Shown here: one piece after another, positions 50,552-58,253 of the stretch
How the letters are laid out: every line of letters starts with the position of its first letter
Numbering within the stretch: position 1 is the stretch's first letter
Virus record (IMG/VR): IMGVR_UViG_3300046753_000522
Location: 37,941-101,940 of that record
Length of the DNA: 64,000 nt
From: a virus
Strand: one strand, 5' to 3'
Position numbers and translations under genes: made by a program
The notes under the pieces: model-generated
Databases searched by the model: none
Told to the model about the DNA's origin: nothing
Seen by the model: only the letters and a program-made list of their open reading frames with translations

Positions 50552-52351
50552 TCATCCCTCGCAAGCGAGACATTCTTCATCATTCACTAATGCAGACATA
50601 TCAAGTTCTTTGATTACCTGTCGCTCAATCCTTGCAGATACCTTATCTGCTTTACCGAGTTTTTCTGACCGACAGTAGTACATAGTCTTCAGTCCTCGCT
50701 TCCATGCGAGGAAGTGTACCGCATGCAGATATAGGATGCTGGTGTCGGGTCGGAAGAATACGTTGAGAGACTGCGCTTGATCAATAAAGTTCTGGCGGTC
50801 AGCAGCATGCTCAACAACCCACCGTTGATCGATCTCCATCGATGTCTTAAAGACTTCCTTATCGTCTTGCGATAAGAAGCGCAGGTGCTGGCACGAACCA
50901 TCATTGGCGATTATTGATGACCAGATCTCATCATAGTCCTGTTTTGTCTCCCCTGCCTCAATTTTCTCTTTAATCTTCGCATCCAAATATTTGTTCTTGT
51001 TGAGATATGCACCTGAGAGTGTGTCCTGCCTGTAAGCATTCGCCCTAAATGGTTCAATGGACGGCGAAGTGTTTCCCATAATAATACTACTAGAAGCGTT
51101 AGGAGCGATCGCCATAGTGTGACTAAATCTTCGTCCTGTGCCTGCAGCATCAGGCGCTTCGCCTCTTTCTTGGCCAAGTTCCAGGTTTGCATTGTCGAGT
51201 TTCCTTTTAATGTGTGAGAATAGACGGTTGTTTGTCACCTTCGCCATAGCACATTCAAAGGGCAGATTCTTCTTCTGGAGATAGGCATGAAAACCCAGTG
51301 CTCCTATACCGATACTCCTCTCTCGAGAAGCAGAGTACACTGCTCGCGCAACTGACGGGGGAGCGTTAGTTATGAAGAAGGTTAGCACGTTGTCAAGCAT
51401 CTCTGCCATGTCTCGAAGGAACATATCGTTCTTGCTCCAAGCATCATAGTGCTCGAGATTCACGGAAGAGAGACAACAAACAGCAGTCCTCTCCTCGTTG
51501 GTTGGCAGGATAATTTCTGAACAAAGGTTAGACTGATGTATCTTGAGACCCAGTTCCTTAAGAAACTCGGGTAAGTTTCTGTTGCTGGTGTCAATGTAGT
51601 GGATGTACGGTTCGCCCGTCTCCATCCGTAACTCGAGAATCTTTTGCCACAATGCCTTAGCAGATATCGTCTCGCGGACTTCGCCCGAATGCGGGTCGGT
51701 CAGATTCCACCGATCATCTGCTTCTGGGTCTGTCATACACCTTTCGATCAACTCCATGAAACGGTCGTTGATATTGATACCGTGGTGTAGGTTCAGGCAG
51801 CGACGATTGGGGTCGCCTGTCGGTTTACGCATCTCGAGGAACTCAGTAATATCTGGATGCGAGATGTCAAGGTATGCTGCATATGACCCACGCCGAGTCT
51901 TGCCCTGACGGTATGCCAGAGAGGATGCGTCGTATGTTTTGAGGTGAGGAATTACGCCTGTAGACTTTTCGTCGGAAGAGCGGATACCGAACCCGATACC
52001 AACACCACCACCCATCATGGACAACCAGTTTGTTTCGGACAGATTGGCAACCAGACCCTCAGCAGTGTCCTCGATGAAGTTGAGGAAGCATGAGATTGGC
52101 ATACCCTTTCCCGTGCGCCCGTATGCGAGGATAGGAGTTGAGTAGGATAACCAATGCTTGGATGCGTATTCGTAGAGGCGCTGGGCGTGTTCTGGATTAG
52201 AACCGAATTTCTGTGAGACGAATGCGAACCTGTGTTGCGGAGACTCTTCGTCATCACGCATGTAGGATTCTTTCAGTCTTTGTATTCCCAGAGGATCAAA
52301 CAGTTTGTCGCGGGATAAATCAATTTCAATACCAAGATATGTTTCTTTCAC
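50552..52351 (-). CDS. nrdA: Ribonucleotide reductase class Ia large subunit, short form
   Basis: The 599-residue protein carries the catalytic set: PISCFLNFIED (first redox Cys, about 85-95), NLCSEIILPTNE (N-x-C-x-E thiyl site, about 275-286), TAVCCLSSVNLEHYD (second redox Cys), the radical-transfer pair in KTMYYCRSEK, and a C-terminal CLAC thioredoxin-type motif. It lacks the usual N-terminal ATP-cone of about 100-150 residues (T4 NrdA is 754), so dATP feedback control should be weak or absent. The gene begins the nrdA-oxygenase-nrdB-cupin operon. Confidence 0.92.
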   Translation of the reverse strand: MKETYLGIEIDLSRDKLFDPLGIQRLKESYMRDDEESPQHRFAFVSQKFGSNPEHAQRLYEYASKHWLSYSTPILAYGRTGKGMPISCFLNFIEDTAEGLVANLSETNWLSMMGGGVGIGFGIRSSDEKSTGVIPHLKTYDASSLAYRQGKTRRGSYAAYLDISHPDITEFLEMRKPTGDPNRRCLNLHHGININDRFMELIERCMTDPEADDRWNLTDPHSGEVRETISAKALWQKILELRMETGEPYIHYIDTSNRNLPEFLKELGLKIHQSNLCSEIILPTNEERTAVCCLSSVNLEHYDAWSKNDMFLRDMAEMLDNVLTFFITNAPPSVARAVYSASRERSIGIGALGFHAYLQKKNLPFECAMAKVTNNRLFSHIKRKLDNANLELGQERGEAPDAAGTGRRFSHTMAIAPNASSSIIMGNTSPSIEPFRANAYRQDTLSGAYLNKNKYLDAKIKEKIEAGETKQDYDEIWSSIIANDGSCQHLRFLSQDDKEVFKTSMEIDQRWVVEHAADRQNFIDQAQSLNVFFRPDTSILYLHAVHFLAWKRGLKTMYYCRSEKLGKADKVSARIERQVIKELDMSALVNDEECLACEG

Positions 52352-52397
52352 TTCAAATCCTCTGTTTAATTAAACGGCAGGATTATATAGTATTAGA

Positions 52398-52553
52398 TTA
52401 TTTGGTAATACGTTTGCGCTTGCCCATAACTTCAATAAAACTTCGGGTCAGCACTTTATGCTTTCTCTTCTTAGTGCCCATGTCCTTGGTGTCCTTCGGG
52501 ATACCTGCATCGACAGTTGTGGTCATCTCTTCAAACTCTTTAAACGACTTCAT
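52398..52553 (-). CDS. 51-residue basic phage protein
   Basis: This short gene reads MKSFKEFEEMTTTVDAGIPK, DTKDMGTKKRKHKVLTRSFI, EVMGKRKRITK. Its ATG overlaps the stop of the gene upstream in an ATGA junction. The MKSFKEF opening is a common start of small virion-associated proteins in marine T4-like phages (compare MKRFIEF at 58191 and MKFIDYIEE at 63308). Function is unknown. Confidence 0.6.
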   Translation of the reverse strand: MKSFKEFEEMTTTVDAGIPKDTKDMGTKKRKHKVLTRSFIEVMGKRKRITK

Positions 52554-53131
52554 AGTCTCAGTTCCCCCGAAGTGACATAAATCTGCTGTTTCGTTTTTAG
52601 ATGAGTCACCTCGTATACGGGCACGCCCAAAGACTCACCAATCGGATAGTTGTCTAATATAACCTGTACGGTGTCGCCCTGCTTCACGATCTCTTCGAAC
52701 GTAGAGTTGACGAGTTTGTTACTGGATATCTTGTAGTTTCCTGGAGATAACATACCGTCATCGGTCACGAACCACTGAGTGTTCTCGTCTAAGAACCCAA
52801 GCGGATCAATACCTGCCTCGCCAATGATTTTATCCATCGACTTATCAGATAGTTGCAGGTGCTCTTTAATCAGGAACAGCGCAGAAGCGTAGGAGGCAAA
52901 CTTGGTGCTGCCACCTGGAACCTTTGCGAGTAATTTCTTCAGGTTGAAGACGAGGCGGTGGAAGGCATTGTATGCTGACTTCTCTTCATTGGTCTTTGGG
53001 GATTTTTGCTTAGTACCCTTCGCGTCAATCAGACCAAGTTTGTAGGCAGTGGTGTCTTCGAACTTCGTGGTCAATAATCGAAGAAACCGAAGGGTGTAAG
53101 TTAAATCACCTGCCCTTGAAAGTAATCCCAT
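52550..53131 (-). CDS. Conserved virion-associated protein, unknown role
   Basis: The 193-residue protein has a helical N-terminal domain (GLLSRAGDLTYTLRFLRLLT, KFEDTTAYKLGLIDAKGTKQ, FHRLVFNLKKLLAKVPGGST, KFASYASALFLIKEHLQLSD) and a C-terminal beta domain with KQGDTVQVILDNYPIGESLG and PVYEVTHLKTKQQIYVTSGE. I know the N-terminal pattern from cyanophage proteins annotated only as structural. It overlaps both neighbours by 1-4 bp. Confidence 0.65.
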   Translation of the reverse strand: MGLLSRAGDLTYTLRFLRLLTTKFEDTTAYKLGLIDAKGTKQKSPKTNEEKSAYNAFHRLVFNLKKLLAKVPGGSTKFASYASALFLIKEHLQLSDKSMDKIIGEAGIDPLGFLDENTQWFVTDDGMLSPGNYKISSNKLVNSTFEEIVKQGDTVQVILDNYPIGESLGVPVYEVTHLKTKQQIYVTSGELRL

Positions 53132-53499
53132 CAGATATTGTCCAGTTTCGTTTTAACCCAAGGATCGCTTTCTATGCCCTCGAAGTCATTGCCCTTAATT
53201 GCCTTCAAATACTCCAAGAACGGTTTGATTACTGGAAGGTGATCGGCACCGACCTTGTACATCAACATCAAGATAGCAGGTTCATTGCCAAAAATATTCA
53301 ACAGTATCGTGATGTGGTTGAGTATCAACCTCTCTCGTAACTCGTCGCCTCTCTGGTAACGGTTCACCAACCTCTTGATATACTTGAACCTACTCAGTTC
53401 TTCATAGAACTCTTCGGCATCAATACACCTTGGAGTGTGATAATGCTTTGCCGCATAGATGACAAAGTTGTCATCATTTAACTCTTCAAATTTTATCAT
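53131..53499 (-). CDS. Conserved small phage protein, unknown role
   Basis: The 122-residue protein reads MIKFEELNDDNFVIYAAKHY, HTPRCIDAEEFYEELSRFKY, IKRLVNRYQRGDELRERLIL, NHITILLNIFGNEPAILMLM and onward. This highly conserved, helical sequence is present in marine T4-like genomes as a hypothetical protein. I believe it corresponds to a numbered DUF but cannot confirm which. It overlaps the next gene by one base. Confidence 0.7.
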   Translation of the reverse strand: MIKFEELNDDNFVIYAAKHYHTPRCIDAEEFYEELSRFKYIKRLVNRYQRGDELRERLILNHITILLNIFGNEPAILMLMYKVGADHLPVIKPFLEYLKAIKGNDFEGIESDPWVKTKLDNI

Positions 53500-53514
53500 A
53501 ACAAAAGTCTTATT

Positions 53515-53757
53515 TTATGACTGTGATTTTAGGTCCGCAATCATGTTTGCTTTTGTCTTGCGCTTATCAAGTTCTACGCCAATGTCTCGTCCAAAGGTTT
53601 CTAACTGCCCTTTGGTCATCTTCTTCAGCGTGGCGTCAGTAGGCAAGACCGCTTCAGGTTTCTCAACCGCTTCTTTTCCCTTGGGCAAAAACCCGACCCA
53701 ATAAATGATCACGCATAGCGCCAGTGCTGCTGGGACCAATAATAGTATTTCGCTCAT
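53515..53757 (-). CDS. Membrane-anchored HeH/LEM-like domain protein
   Basis: The 80-residue protein has one N-terminal membrane segment (MSEILLLVPAALALCVIIYW), a linker, then KMTKGQLETFGRDIGVELDK and RKTKANMIADLK, a helix-extended-helix (HeH/LEM/SAP-like) fold that usually binds DNA or proteins. The start at 53757 is preferred because AGAGGTGA lies just upstream; a GTG at 53763 is the alternative. An inner-membrane tether facing the cytoplasm is implied. A holin role is less likely with one segment and a folded tail. Confidence 0.65.
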   Translation of the reverse strand: MSEILLLVPAALALCVIIYWVGFLPKGKEAVEKPEAVLPTDATLKKMTKGQLETFGRDIGVELDKRKTKANMIADLKSQS

Positions 53758-53769
53758 ATTCACCTCTCA

Positions 53770-54054
53770 TTATCCCTCGGAATTTCTTCTATTGTATCCC
53801 TTTTCAGCACCTTTCTTGACACGGTCATAAGTCGCTTGTCCACCATCACGCTTGATGACTTTCTTCGCCTTTCTGACTTTCTTCGCGGCATCTGCTTGCG
53901 CCTTGTTAGGAGTGCCGCCCATGCTACCAACCGAACCGCCCTTATCAGCAGCGTGGTCGTAGTTGCTTGCTCCGCTTTTTGGTTTGGAAATGGTCTTGAC
54001 TGCCTTCTTCATTTTAGGGGTCATTTCTTCTCGAATTTGCGCAAAAGTTTTCAT
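53770..54054 (-). CDS. Small basic protein, likely virion-associated
   Basis: The 94-residue protein (MKTFAQIREEMTPKMKKAVK, TISKPKSGASNYDHAADKGG, then a Lys-rich region and YDRVKKGAEKGYNRRNSEG) is basic, low-complexity and probably disordered. The MKTFAQIREE opening resembles others of this group. Proteins of this kind in T4-like phages are often packaged in the head, but this is inference. It starts 5 bp above the EF-hand gene's coding end. Confidence 0.55.
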   Translation of the reverse strand: MKTFAQIREEMTPKMKKAVKTISKPKSGASNYDHAADKGGSVGSMGGTPNKAQADAAKKVRKAKKVIKRDGGQATYDRVKKGAEKGYNRRNSEG

Positions 54055-54058
54055 AGTG

Positions 54059-54910
54059 TTATCCTTTTCCTGCTTGCTTAAACGGTTTCAGGTCACCGTT
54101 GTCCAATTGATCTGTACCGCGACGATTGGGCGACTGACTCTTAACTGCTTCGCCACCTGCCTTCGATACGTCATCTACCGACTGGTCGTACTTGACCTCA
54201 AACTCTTTGTCGGACTGTTGGTGCTGACGAATAAATTCTTTAGATTTGGGCGACTCTTTGTCGACCAGACCTTCGGGTTCAGTAGACGACCTATTGTGCT
54301 TGTCGTATTCCTTGGTGTTGGGATCAGTCTTTGATTGGCCAAGAGGTTCCATATCCTGAGCAGGTTTGTTCTTGCCCTTGAAGTTGAACTCTTTGCCATA
54401 TGGCCATTCGTTAGCAACCTTTTCCATGAAAGTAGCAAAGTCGATAACGGGAGCATTGAAGTCAAGTTTTGGTTCTGTCGACTCGGACACGCCACCCTTT
54501 GAGTGCTTCTCGGGGTCGCCTGCCTTCACCTTACCCATAGGATCTTGAGGTTTCTTTGCTTTCTTTTGCTGGGCACCTTCAACAGATTCTTTATCAGGAG
54601 TACCTGGAACAACTTTCTGCATCGGGTCTTGAGTGGACTCACTATATGATGGTTTTGAGTTCTTTTCAGGATCGCCTGGAACGCACTTCCCCATAGGGTC
54701 AGATTTCTTCTTGTCGCCCTTTCGGGGATCACCGCCTTTGATAGGATCAGCAGGTTCGTTTGCTTCCTTGTTCAACATCGCCATATCTTTATCATCGATA
54801 TCGCCGTCGTTGTCCTTGTCGAAGTGCTTCTTCTGCTTGGCAGAAAGTTTCTTACCTTCCTGCACTTCGAGGTATGCTTCCCATACACTCTTCATTTGCT
54901 TGAGGTCCAT
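54059..54910 (-). CDS. EF-hand-like protein with internal DPMGK repeats
   Basis: The 283-residue, very hydrophilic protein has an EF-hand-like loop DKDNDGDIDDKD (about 31-42) within KLSAKQKKHFDKDNDGDIDD. Three copies of a D-P-M-[G/Q]-K-x-x-x-G-[D/T]-P-[E/D]-K unit follow (about 71, 95 and 123), each ending near a SEST or ES segment. The last half is rich in Lys, Asp, Ser and Pro and looks disordered, with one folded-looking stretch (FNAPVIDFATFMEKVANEWP). It has its own late promoter, so it is likely a virion or head-internal protein. Confidence 0.6.
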   Translation of the reverse strand: MDLKQMKSVWEAYLEVQEGKKLSAKQKKHFDKDNDGDIDDKDMAMLNKEANEPADPIKGGDPRKGDKKKSDPMGKCVPGDPEKNSKPSYSESTQDPMQKVVPGTPDKESVEGAQQKKAKKPQDPMGKVKAGDPEKHSKGGVSESTEPKLDFNAPVIDFATFMEKVANEWPYGKEFNFKGKNKPAQDMEPLGQSKTDPNTKEYDKHNRSSTEPEGLVDKESPKSKEFIRQHQQSDKEFEVKYDQSVDDVSKAGGEAVKSQSPNRRGTDQLDNGDLKPFKQAGKG

Positions 54911-54915
54911 TATTA

Positions 54916-55326
54916 TTACTCCTGGGATTTTAATTCGGTAGCAGTATTTATACTCTCTTTAGACTTGGTTATCTGATCTTCGTAATAAACGATTATCGCC
55001 TGCTGTTGCTTTATATATCGTTTGATATCGGCAAGGTTCAGAGAGAGGTTTTCGTAGTGTGGGACAGATATAGCAAAGAACACAAGGTCGCCGTTATCGT
55101 TCTCAAAGTTCTTTTCAAACTCATCAATGTTGTCTGTAGTAACAGTGTACCACTTCACGTCCGACATATTGATCGGACGAGGGGGTCTTTGCTGAGGTAT
55201 GTTAGGTGCTTTGTAGACTACCTGAGTTACAACAACCTCTTCAGGTTTACTGAGGAGACTGCACCCCGTCGTCAGTAGGAGCACCACTGACAGACTCAAT
55301 AGCGTCAAATGCTTTTTTAGTTCCAT
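54916..55326 (-). CDS. Outer-membrane spanin lipoprotein (Rz1-like)
   Basis: The 136-residue protein has a lipoprotein signal (KKHLTLLSLSVVLLLTTGC, lipobox LTTGC with the lipidated Cys at about 22), followed by a Pro-rich stretch (NIPQQRPPRPINM) as in Rz1 proteins, and a coiled helix near the C-terminus. Its first 80 bp lie inside the 3' end of the Rz-like gene in another frame, the classic nested spanin arrangement. It would link with the inner-membrane partner and fuse membranes during lysis. It is longer than lambda Rz1. Confidence 0.72.
   Translation of the reverse strand: MELKKHLTLLSLSVVLLLTTGCSLLSKPEEVVVTQVVYKAPNIPQQRPPRPINMSDVKWYTVTTDNIDEFEKNFENDNGDLVFFAISVPHYENLSLNLADIKRYIKQQQAIIVYYEDQITKSKESINTATELKSQE
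54945..54952 (-). promoter_or_regulatory. T4-type late promoter TATAAATA
   Basis: An exact minus-strand box lies 35 bp before the EF-hand protein start (54910), inside the end of the Rz1-like gene. Confidence 0.7.
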
Positions 55327-55642
55327 TGTTTACTCTCGTCTCGATTAATCCAGGTTTCTTGAGCGCCAACCTCGTGAGGTCATGCTTACCAAACACTTCA
55401 ATGAGTCGGTTACGACTCTCTTCGGATTCTTCTAATCTCTCCTGAAGTTCCTCGTTCAACTCAGCATTGATTTCCGCTTGGTTCTCCATGCTATCGATAG
55501 TCGCCAAGTTCTGCGCGTTCGCGAGTTTCAACTCTGCGTTGTTCGACTGTAGTTGTGCAATACGTGCTTGGGTGTCGGTGTAATAGAACCAACCGCCACC
55601 TGCGATCGAACCTGCTAACAGTAGGACGAGTAGTATAGGCAT
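55247..55642 (-). CDS. Inner-membrane spanin (Rz-like)
   Basis: The 131-residue protein starts with an uncleaved membrane anchor (PILLVLLLAGSIAGGGWFYY), followed by a long periplasmic coiled coil (about 25-85: RIAQLQSNNAELKLANAQNL, LNEELQERLEESEESRNRLI), then LTRLALKKPGLIETRVN. This is the i-spanin layout. The C-terminal 80 bp overlap the Rz1-like lipoprotein gene in a different frame. Its start overlaps the preceding stop by one base. Confidence 0.75.
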   Translation of the reverse strand: MPILLVLLLAGSIAGGGWFYYTDTQARIAQLQSNNAELKLANAQNLATIDSMENQAEINAELNEELQERLEESEESRNRLIEVFGKHDLTRLALKKPGLIETRVNNGTKKAFDAIESVSGAPTDDGVQSPQ

Positions 55643-56109
55643 TATTTCCTCACTAATCTATAGTCTGTCGCACCCTTTCTCGAGTCAACCTCGTAGTTAT
55701 ATCCCATCGACGGTGCGAATCTTTTTACCATTCTTTTGTAGAGTTTCTCTCTTGAACTTTTAACATTCGGTTTGTCGCCCATCTCAATCTCAAACCATTC
55801 GGGTTTGACCGCACTAAAACTCATCTCTTGCGGTTTCTCTGACTTTGTGAAGTCTCTAATGATGTTGATGACCGTTGCGAATATTCGCATAGCATCACCC
55901 TCACCAGTCATATCCTGCCTCATGTTCCTTTCGAAACTGACATTCCAGACCGACTCAGAGTCAGAGATCTCATCTTCTTTGAAGATCACATCAATTTCAG
56001 TCTTATCATCTGGAACAAACCGATACACAAACCGACCCTTCATAATCTTTTGCTTTGTGAACCTATAGGGTCGGTTGAACGATTCTCTCAACTCAAAAAA
56101 GTCTATCAT
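55642..56109 (-). CDS. Conserved phage protein, unknown
   Basis: The 155-residue protein has VWNVSFERNMRQDMTGEGDA and MRIFATVINIIRDFTKSEKP (about 54-93), then SSREKLYKRMVKRFAPSMGY and a final strand YRLVRK. The TGxGDAxRIFATV motif is familiar from many T4-like and other marine phages as a hypothetical protein. No catalytic motif. It is joined by one-base overlaps to the mosaic protein and the Rz-like gene. Confidence 0.65.
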   Translation of the reverse strand: MIDFFELRESFNRPYRFTKQKIMKGRFVYRFVPDDKTEIDVIFKEDEISDSESVWNVSFERNMRQDMTGEGDAMRIFATVINIIRDFTKSEKPQEMSFSAVKPEWFEIEMGDKPNVKSSREKLYKRMVKRFAPSMGYNYEVDSRKGATDYRLVRK

Positions 56110-57935
56110 TACTTTGCTCTTTTACGAAGTTCCTTCGTGACCATGATCTGAAACTTTCTCTTTTCTTGGGGTTTCTGCAAACTATCAAATCGCTTGAGCA
56201 GTTTATCAATCATTGCCTTGGGCAGTCGAGCAGTCCGACCTTTGGGGGATACGATAATGTCGTGATTGCCCTTGAGGTCTTGTGCCTTACGGAGTTGCAT
56301 GACGATGTTGCGGTCACCTGCCTCCATAGAACCCATGTGCCTTTTACCAGTACTGGTCTTGGTTGTGCTCTGCTTCTTCGGCGCTGCTTTCTTCGCCCTT
56401 GCTGCACCACGCAACTCTTCCTGCGCACGTGCTTTCAACTTACGCAACTCAACAGAGTTACGAGGCAACTGACCCTTGGGGGCGAGTTCCTTCATCTTAT
56501 TCAAAAGTTTCTGCGAAGTTGCTTCTTCTATTGACTCTTTCTGTGCAGCACTTCCACCGACGTTGTATCGAGACTTAGTAGTCTTGCCAGTCTTAATATT
56601 TCGAGACACCTTATAACCGTTACCAGAAGTGGTAGTAACTGACTGCCCACTTGTGCCACCTGGTGCTCCCTTTCGCCCACTCGAGCGCGAGGAGGAAGAA
56701 GATGAAGAAGATGAAGAGGATGAAGATGAAGAAGATGAAGACGATCTCATTGGATTCTTTCTGACCATTAGAAACTCATCAACGGTTTCTTCCATAATCC
56801 TACGACCATCTGTCTTGTGGACTGTCGCCTTATGCCCAACTCGATTTGTCTTGTTGATTCTATCGGCGTACTTCTTTGCCCCTTGTGAGGTCGGGTGGTA
56901 CTGCTTAATCATCTTCTTGCCACCAGGTTTGGTGACAACGACGAGGTGACCAGGACGGTCAGTGTGATCGCGAGGGTCCATAGATTCGCCAACATCACGC
57001 TTATGGTCGTGATCTAATTCTTTTTTGTGGGCAGGTTGCATCCTAACCCGCTTCTTGCCTGTTCTGGGGTCAGTTACCATGACGGGTTTCTTTGCAGAAG
57101 AATCAGTTTCAATTTCCTCTTGGAACTGCTTGCCCTTGTGCTTGACGTATCCCTTCTTTTCTTTCTTCTTTCTGTCTGCCATCACGTGCGCTTTGTTGTA
57201 CTCGCGCGCATGCTTTGCAACGAGGTTATTGGTCTTTTCTGATACGTGATACCCTTTATCGTCACAGTGGTTACAACCCTCACCCTCACACTTGGGGCAT
57301 TCAACCTTCTTTTCTACCTTCATAGTGGCATATTTCTTACCGCCTGTCGGTGAAGGGATAAACTCTTGAGAAGATGGTGCCATTATTGCTGTGGACTCAG
57401 GGACGCAGTTGGGGACCATCTTATCTCCCTTCTTCTTCATGCCCTGTTTCCTATAACCAGTCCAGCATTCATCAGCATTCTCTTCATTCTTACTTGCCCT
57501 TTTCTCCCGCTCCTTTCGCATCATGTCAGCAACTGCACCCAACTTCTTCTGATCAGAAGAGGACATACCCGCTCGTTTTTTCTTGTCACGAATTGCTGCT
57601 TGCGAGTCGGCATATGCGTCGGTAGATTCTTTCTTCGCGCCTTTCTTTGCATCCATATAAGCAGCAATTGCCATTGACTTTCGGTCTTCGCCAGACTTAC
57701 CTTTAAATTGAGGGGCATCAGATTTCTTAAAGTCGTCAATCCACTTTGCGATAGGGTCTTTTGAACTGAGGGGCATTGTTTTCTCCTTAATGTCGTTCCT
57801 TTTTTGCGAATGCACGACCTTACTACCCGAAGCAATCTTACCGTCTTTCTTTGATTCGTTGGGTGTTAGTTTCTTTGCGTATTTAGTTGAGGCATCTGTG
57901 CCCCATTGGTGCTTGCTTGGGTCATACTTACTCAT
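56109..57935 (-). CDS. Large mosaic basic protein with zinc motifs and polyserine tract
   Basis: The 608-residue protein is started at 57935, one base after the DUF6321 stop; the longer frame would overlap that gene. It strings together small modules: PIAKWIDDFKKSDAPQFKGK (about 60-79), ECWTGYRKQGMKKKGDKMVP with NC (about 155), a DnaJ-like ribbon CPKCEGEGCNHCDDKGYH (about 213-230), HLVVVTKPGGKKMIKQYHPT (about 317-336), a 20-residue serine run (about 396-416) and a basic C-terminal domain. Modules are separated by Ser/Glu/Lys linkers such as PEST, GES and KES. A head-internal or scaffold-like protein processed into pieces is one idea; nothing proves it. Confidence 0.6.
   Translation of the reverse strand: MSKYDPSKHQWGTDASTKYAKKLTPNESKKDGKIASGSKVVHSQKRNDIKEKTMPLSSKDPIAKWIDDFKKSDAPQFKGKSGEDRKSMAIAAYMDAKKGAKKESTDAYADSQAAIRDKKKRAGMSSSDQKKLGAVADMMRKEREKRASKNEENADECWTGYRKQGMKKKGDKMVPNCVPESTAIMAPSSQEFIPSPTGGKKYATMKVEKKVECPKCEGEGCNHCDDKGYHVSEKTNNLVAKHAREYNKAHVMADRKKKEKKGYVKHKGKQFQEEIETDSSAKKPVMVTDPRTGKKRVRMQPAHKKELDHDHKRDVGESMDPRDHTDRPGHLVVVTKPGGKKMIKQYHPTSQGAKKYADRINKTNRVGHKATVHKTDGRRIMEETVDEFLMVRKNPMRSSSSSSSSSSSSSSSSSSSRSSGRKGAPGGTSGQSVTTTSGNGYKVSRNIKTGKTTKSRYNVGGSAAQKESIEEATSQKLLNKMKELAPKGQLPRNSVELRKLKARAQEELRGAARAKKAAPKKQSTTKTSTGKRHMGSMEAGDRNIVMQLRKAQDLKGNHDIIVSPKGRTARLPKAMIDKLLKRFDSLQKPQEKRKFQIMVTKELRKRAK
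56688..56748. repeat. Low-complexity triplet tract coding polyserine
   Basis: Plus-strand GAA/GAT/GAG triplets run for about 60 bp and code a nearly pure Ser run on the minus strand. Triplet slippage would change its length without breaking the frame. Confidence 0.85.
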
Positions 57936-57936
57936 A

Positions 57937-58191
57937 TCAGCAGTTCCATCTCCGACGTGCTGCTTTGCCTCTCTCGCCAGTCCAACTGCGCGAACGAGCA
58001 CAAAAGGATTTGCGCCTGCCTGCTGCCTTGCCATTTGGATCAAGTTTGGAAGGTGGAGTTGTCACAGCGGTCTTGACACCTGCTGCCTTTGCACCTTTGC
58101 GAGTTAGACCAGCACCGTCTTCCACAGGTCTCTTATGACCCGACTTGACCCCGCCCTCAGATACCTGTAGAAATTCGATAAACCGCTTCAT
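57937..58191 (-). CDS. DUF6321 family protein
   Basis: The 84-residue protein starts at 58191 (MKRFIEFLQVSEGG), with GGGGAG seven bases upstream; ATGs at 58218 and 58203 are less well placed. It matches DUF6321 by pattern: EDGAGLTRKGAKAAGVKTAV, then TTPPSKLDPNGKAAGRRKSF and CARSR, ending ARRRWNC. It is short but has both ends of the family. It lies first below the 58253 late promoter and one base ahead of the mosaic protein. Confidence 0.72.
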   Translation of the reverse strand: MKRFIEFLQVSEGGVKSGHKRPVEDGAGLTRKGAKAAGVKTAVTTPPSKLDPNGKAAGRRKSFCARSRSWTGERGKAARRRWNC

Positions 58192-58217
58192 TGCACTCCC
58201 CATATTTCTGTCGGGCA

Positions 58218-58253
58218 TAAAAAAAGACCTATCAAGTTGCCCTAATAGGTCTT
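58218..58253 (-). terminator. Rho-independent terminator overlapping a late promoter
   Basis: The minus strand reads AAGACCTAT, a 12-base loop, ATAGGTCTT, then seven T. The 9-bp perfect stem and U run follow the EF-hand/holin-like gene (stop at 58272). It closes the secreted/membrane island. The 5' arm shares its first base with the last base of the TATAAATA box at 58253-58260. Confidence 0.9.

Noticed and set aside
56629-56949. Plus-strand acidic EEEDEED protein
   Set aside because: It is only the complement of the polyserine triplet tract and has no other support.
56200-57700. Series of plus-strand open frames opposite the mosaic protein
   Set aside because: They arise from the Lys/Ser-rich coding strand; none has a plausible product or ribosome site.
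57935-58043. N-terminal extension of the mosaic protein (start at 58043)
   Set aside because: It would overlap most of the C-terminal half of the DUF6321 protein, whose conserved end RRWNC is clear; the ATG one base after its stop is preferred.
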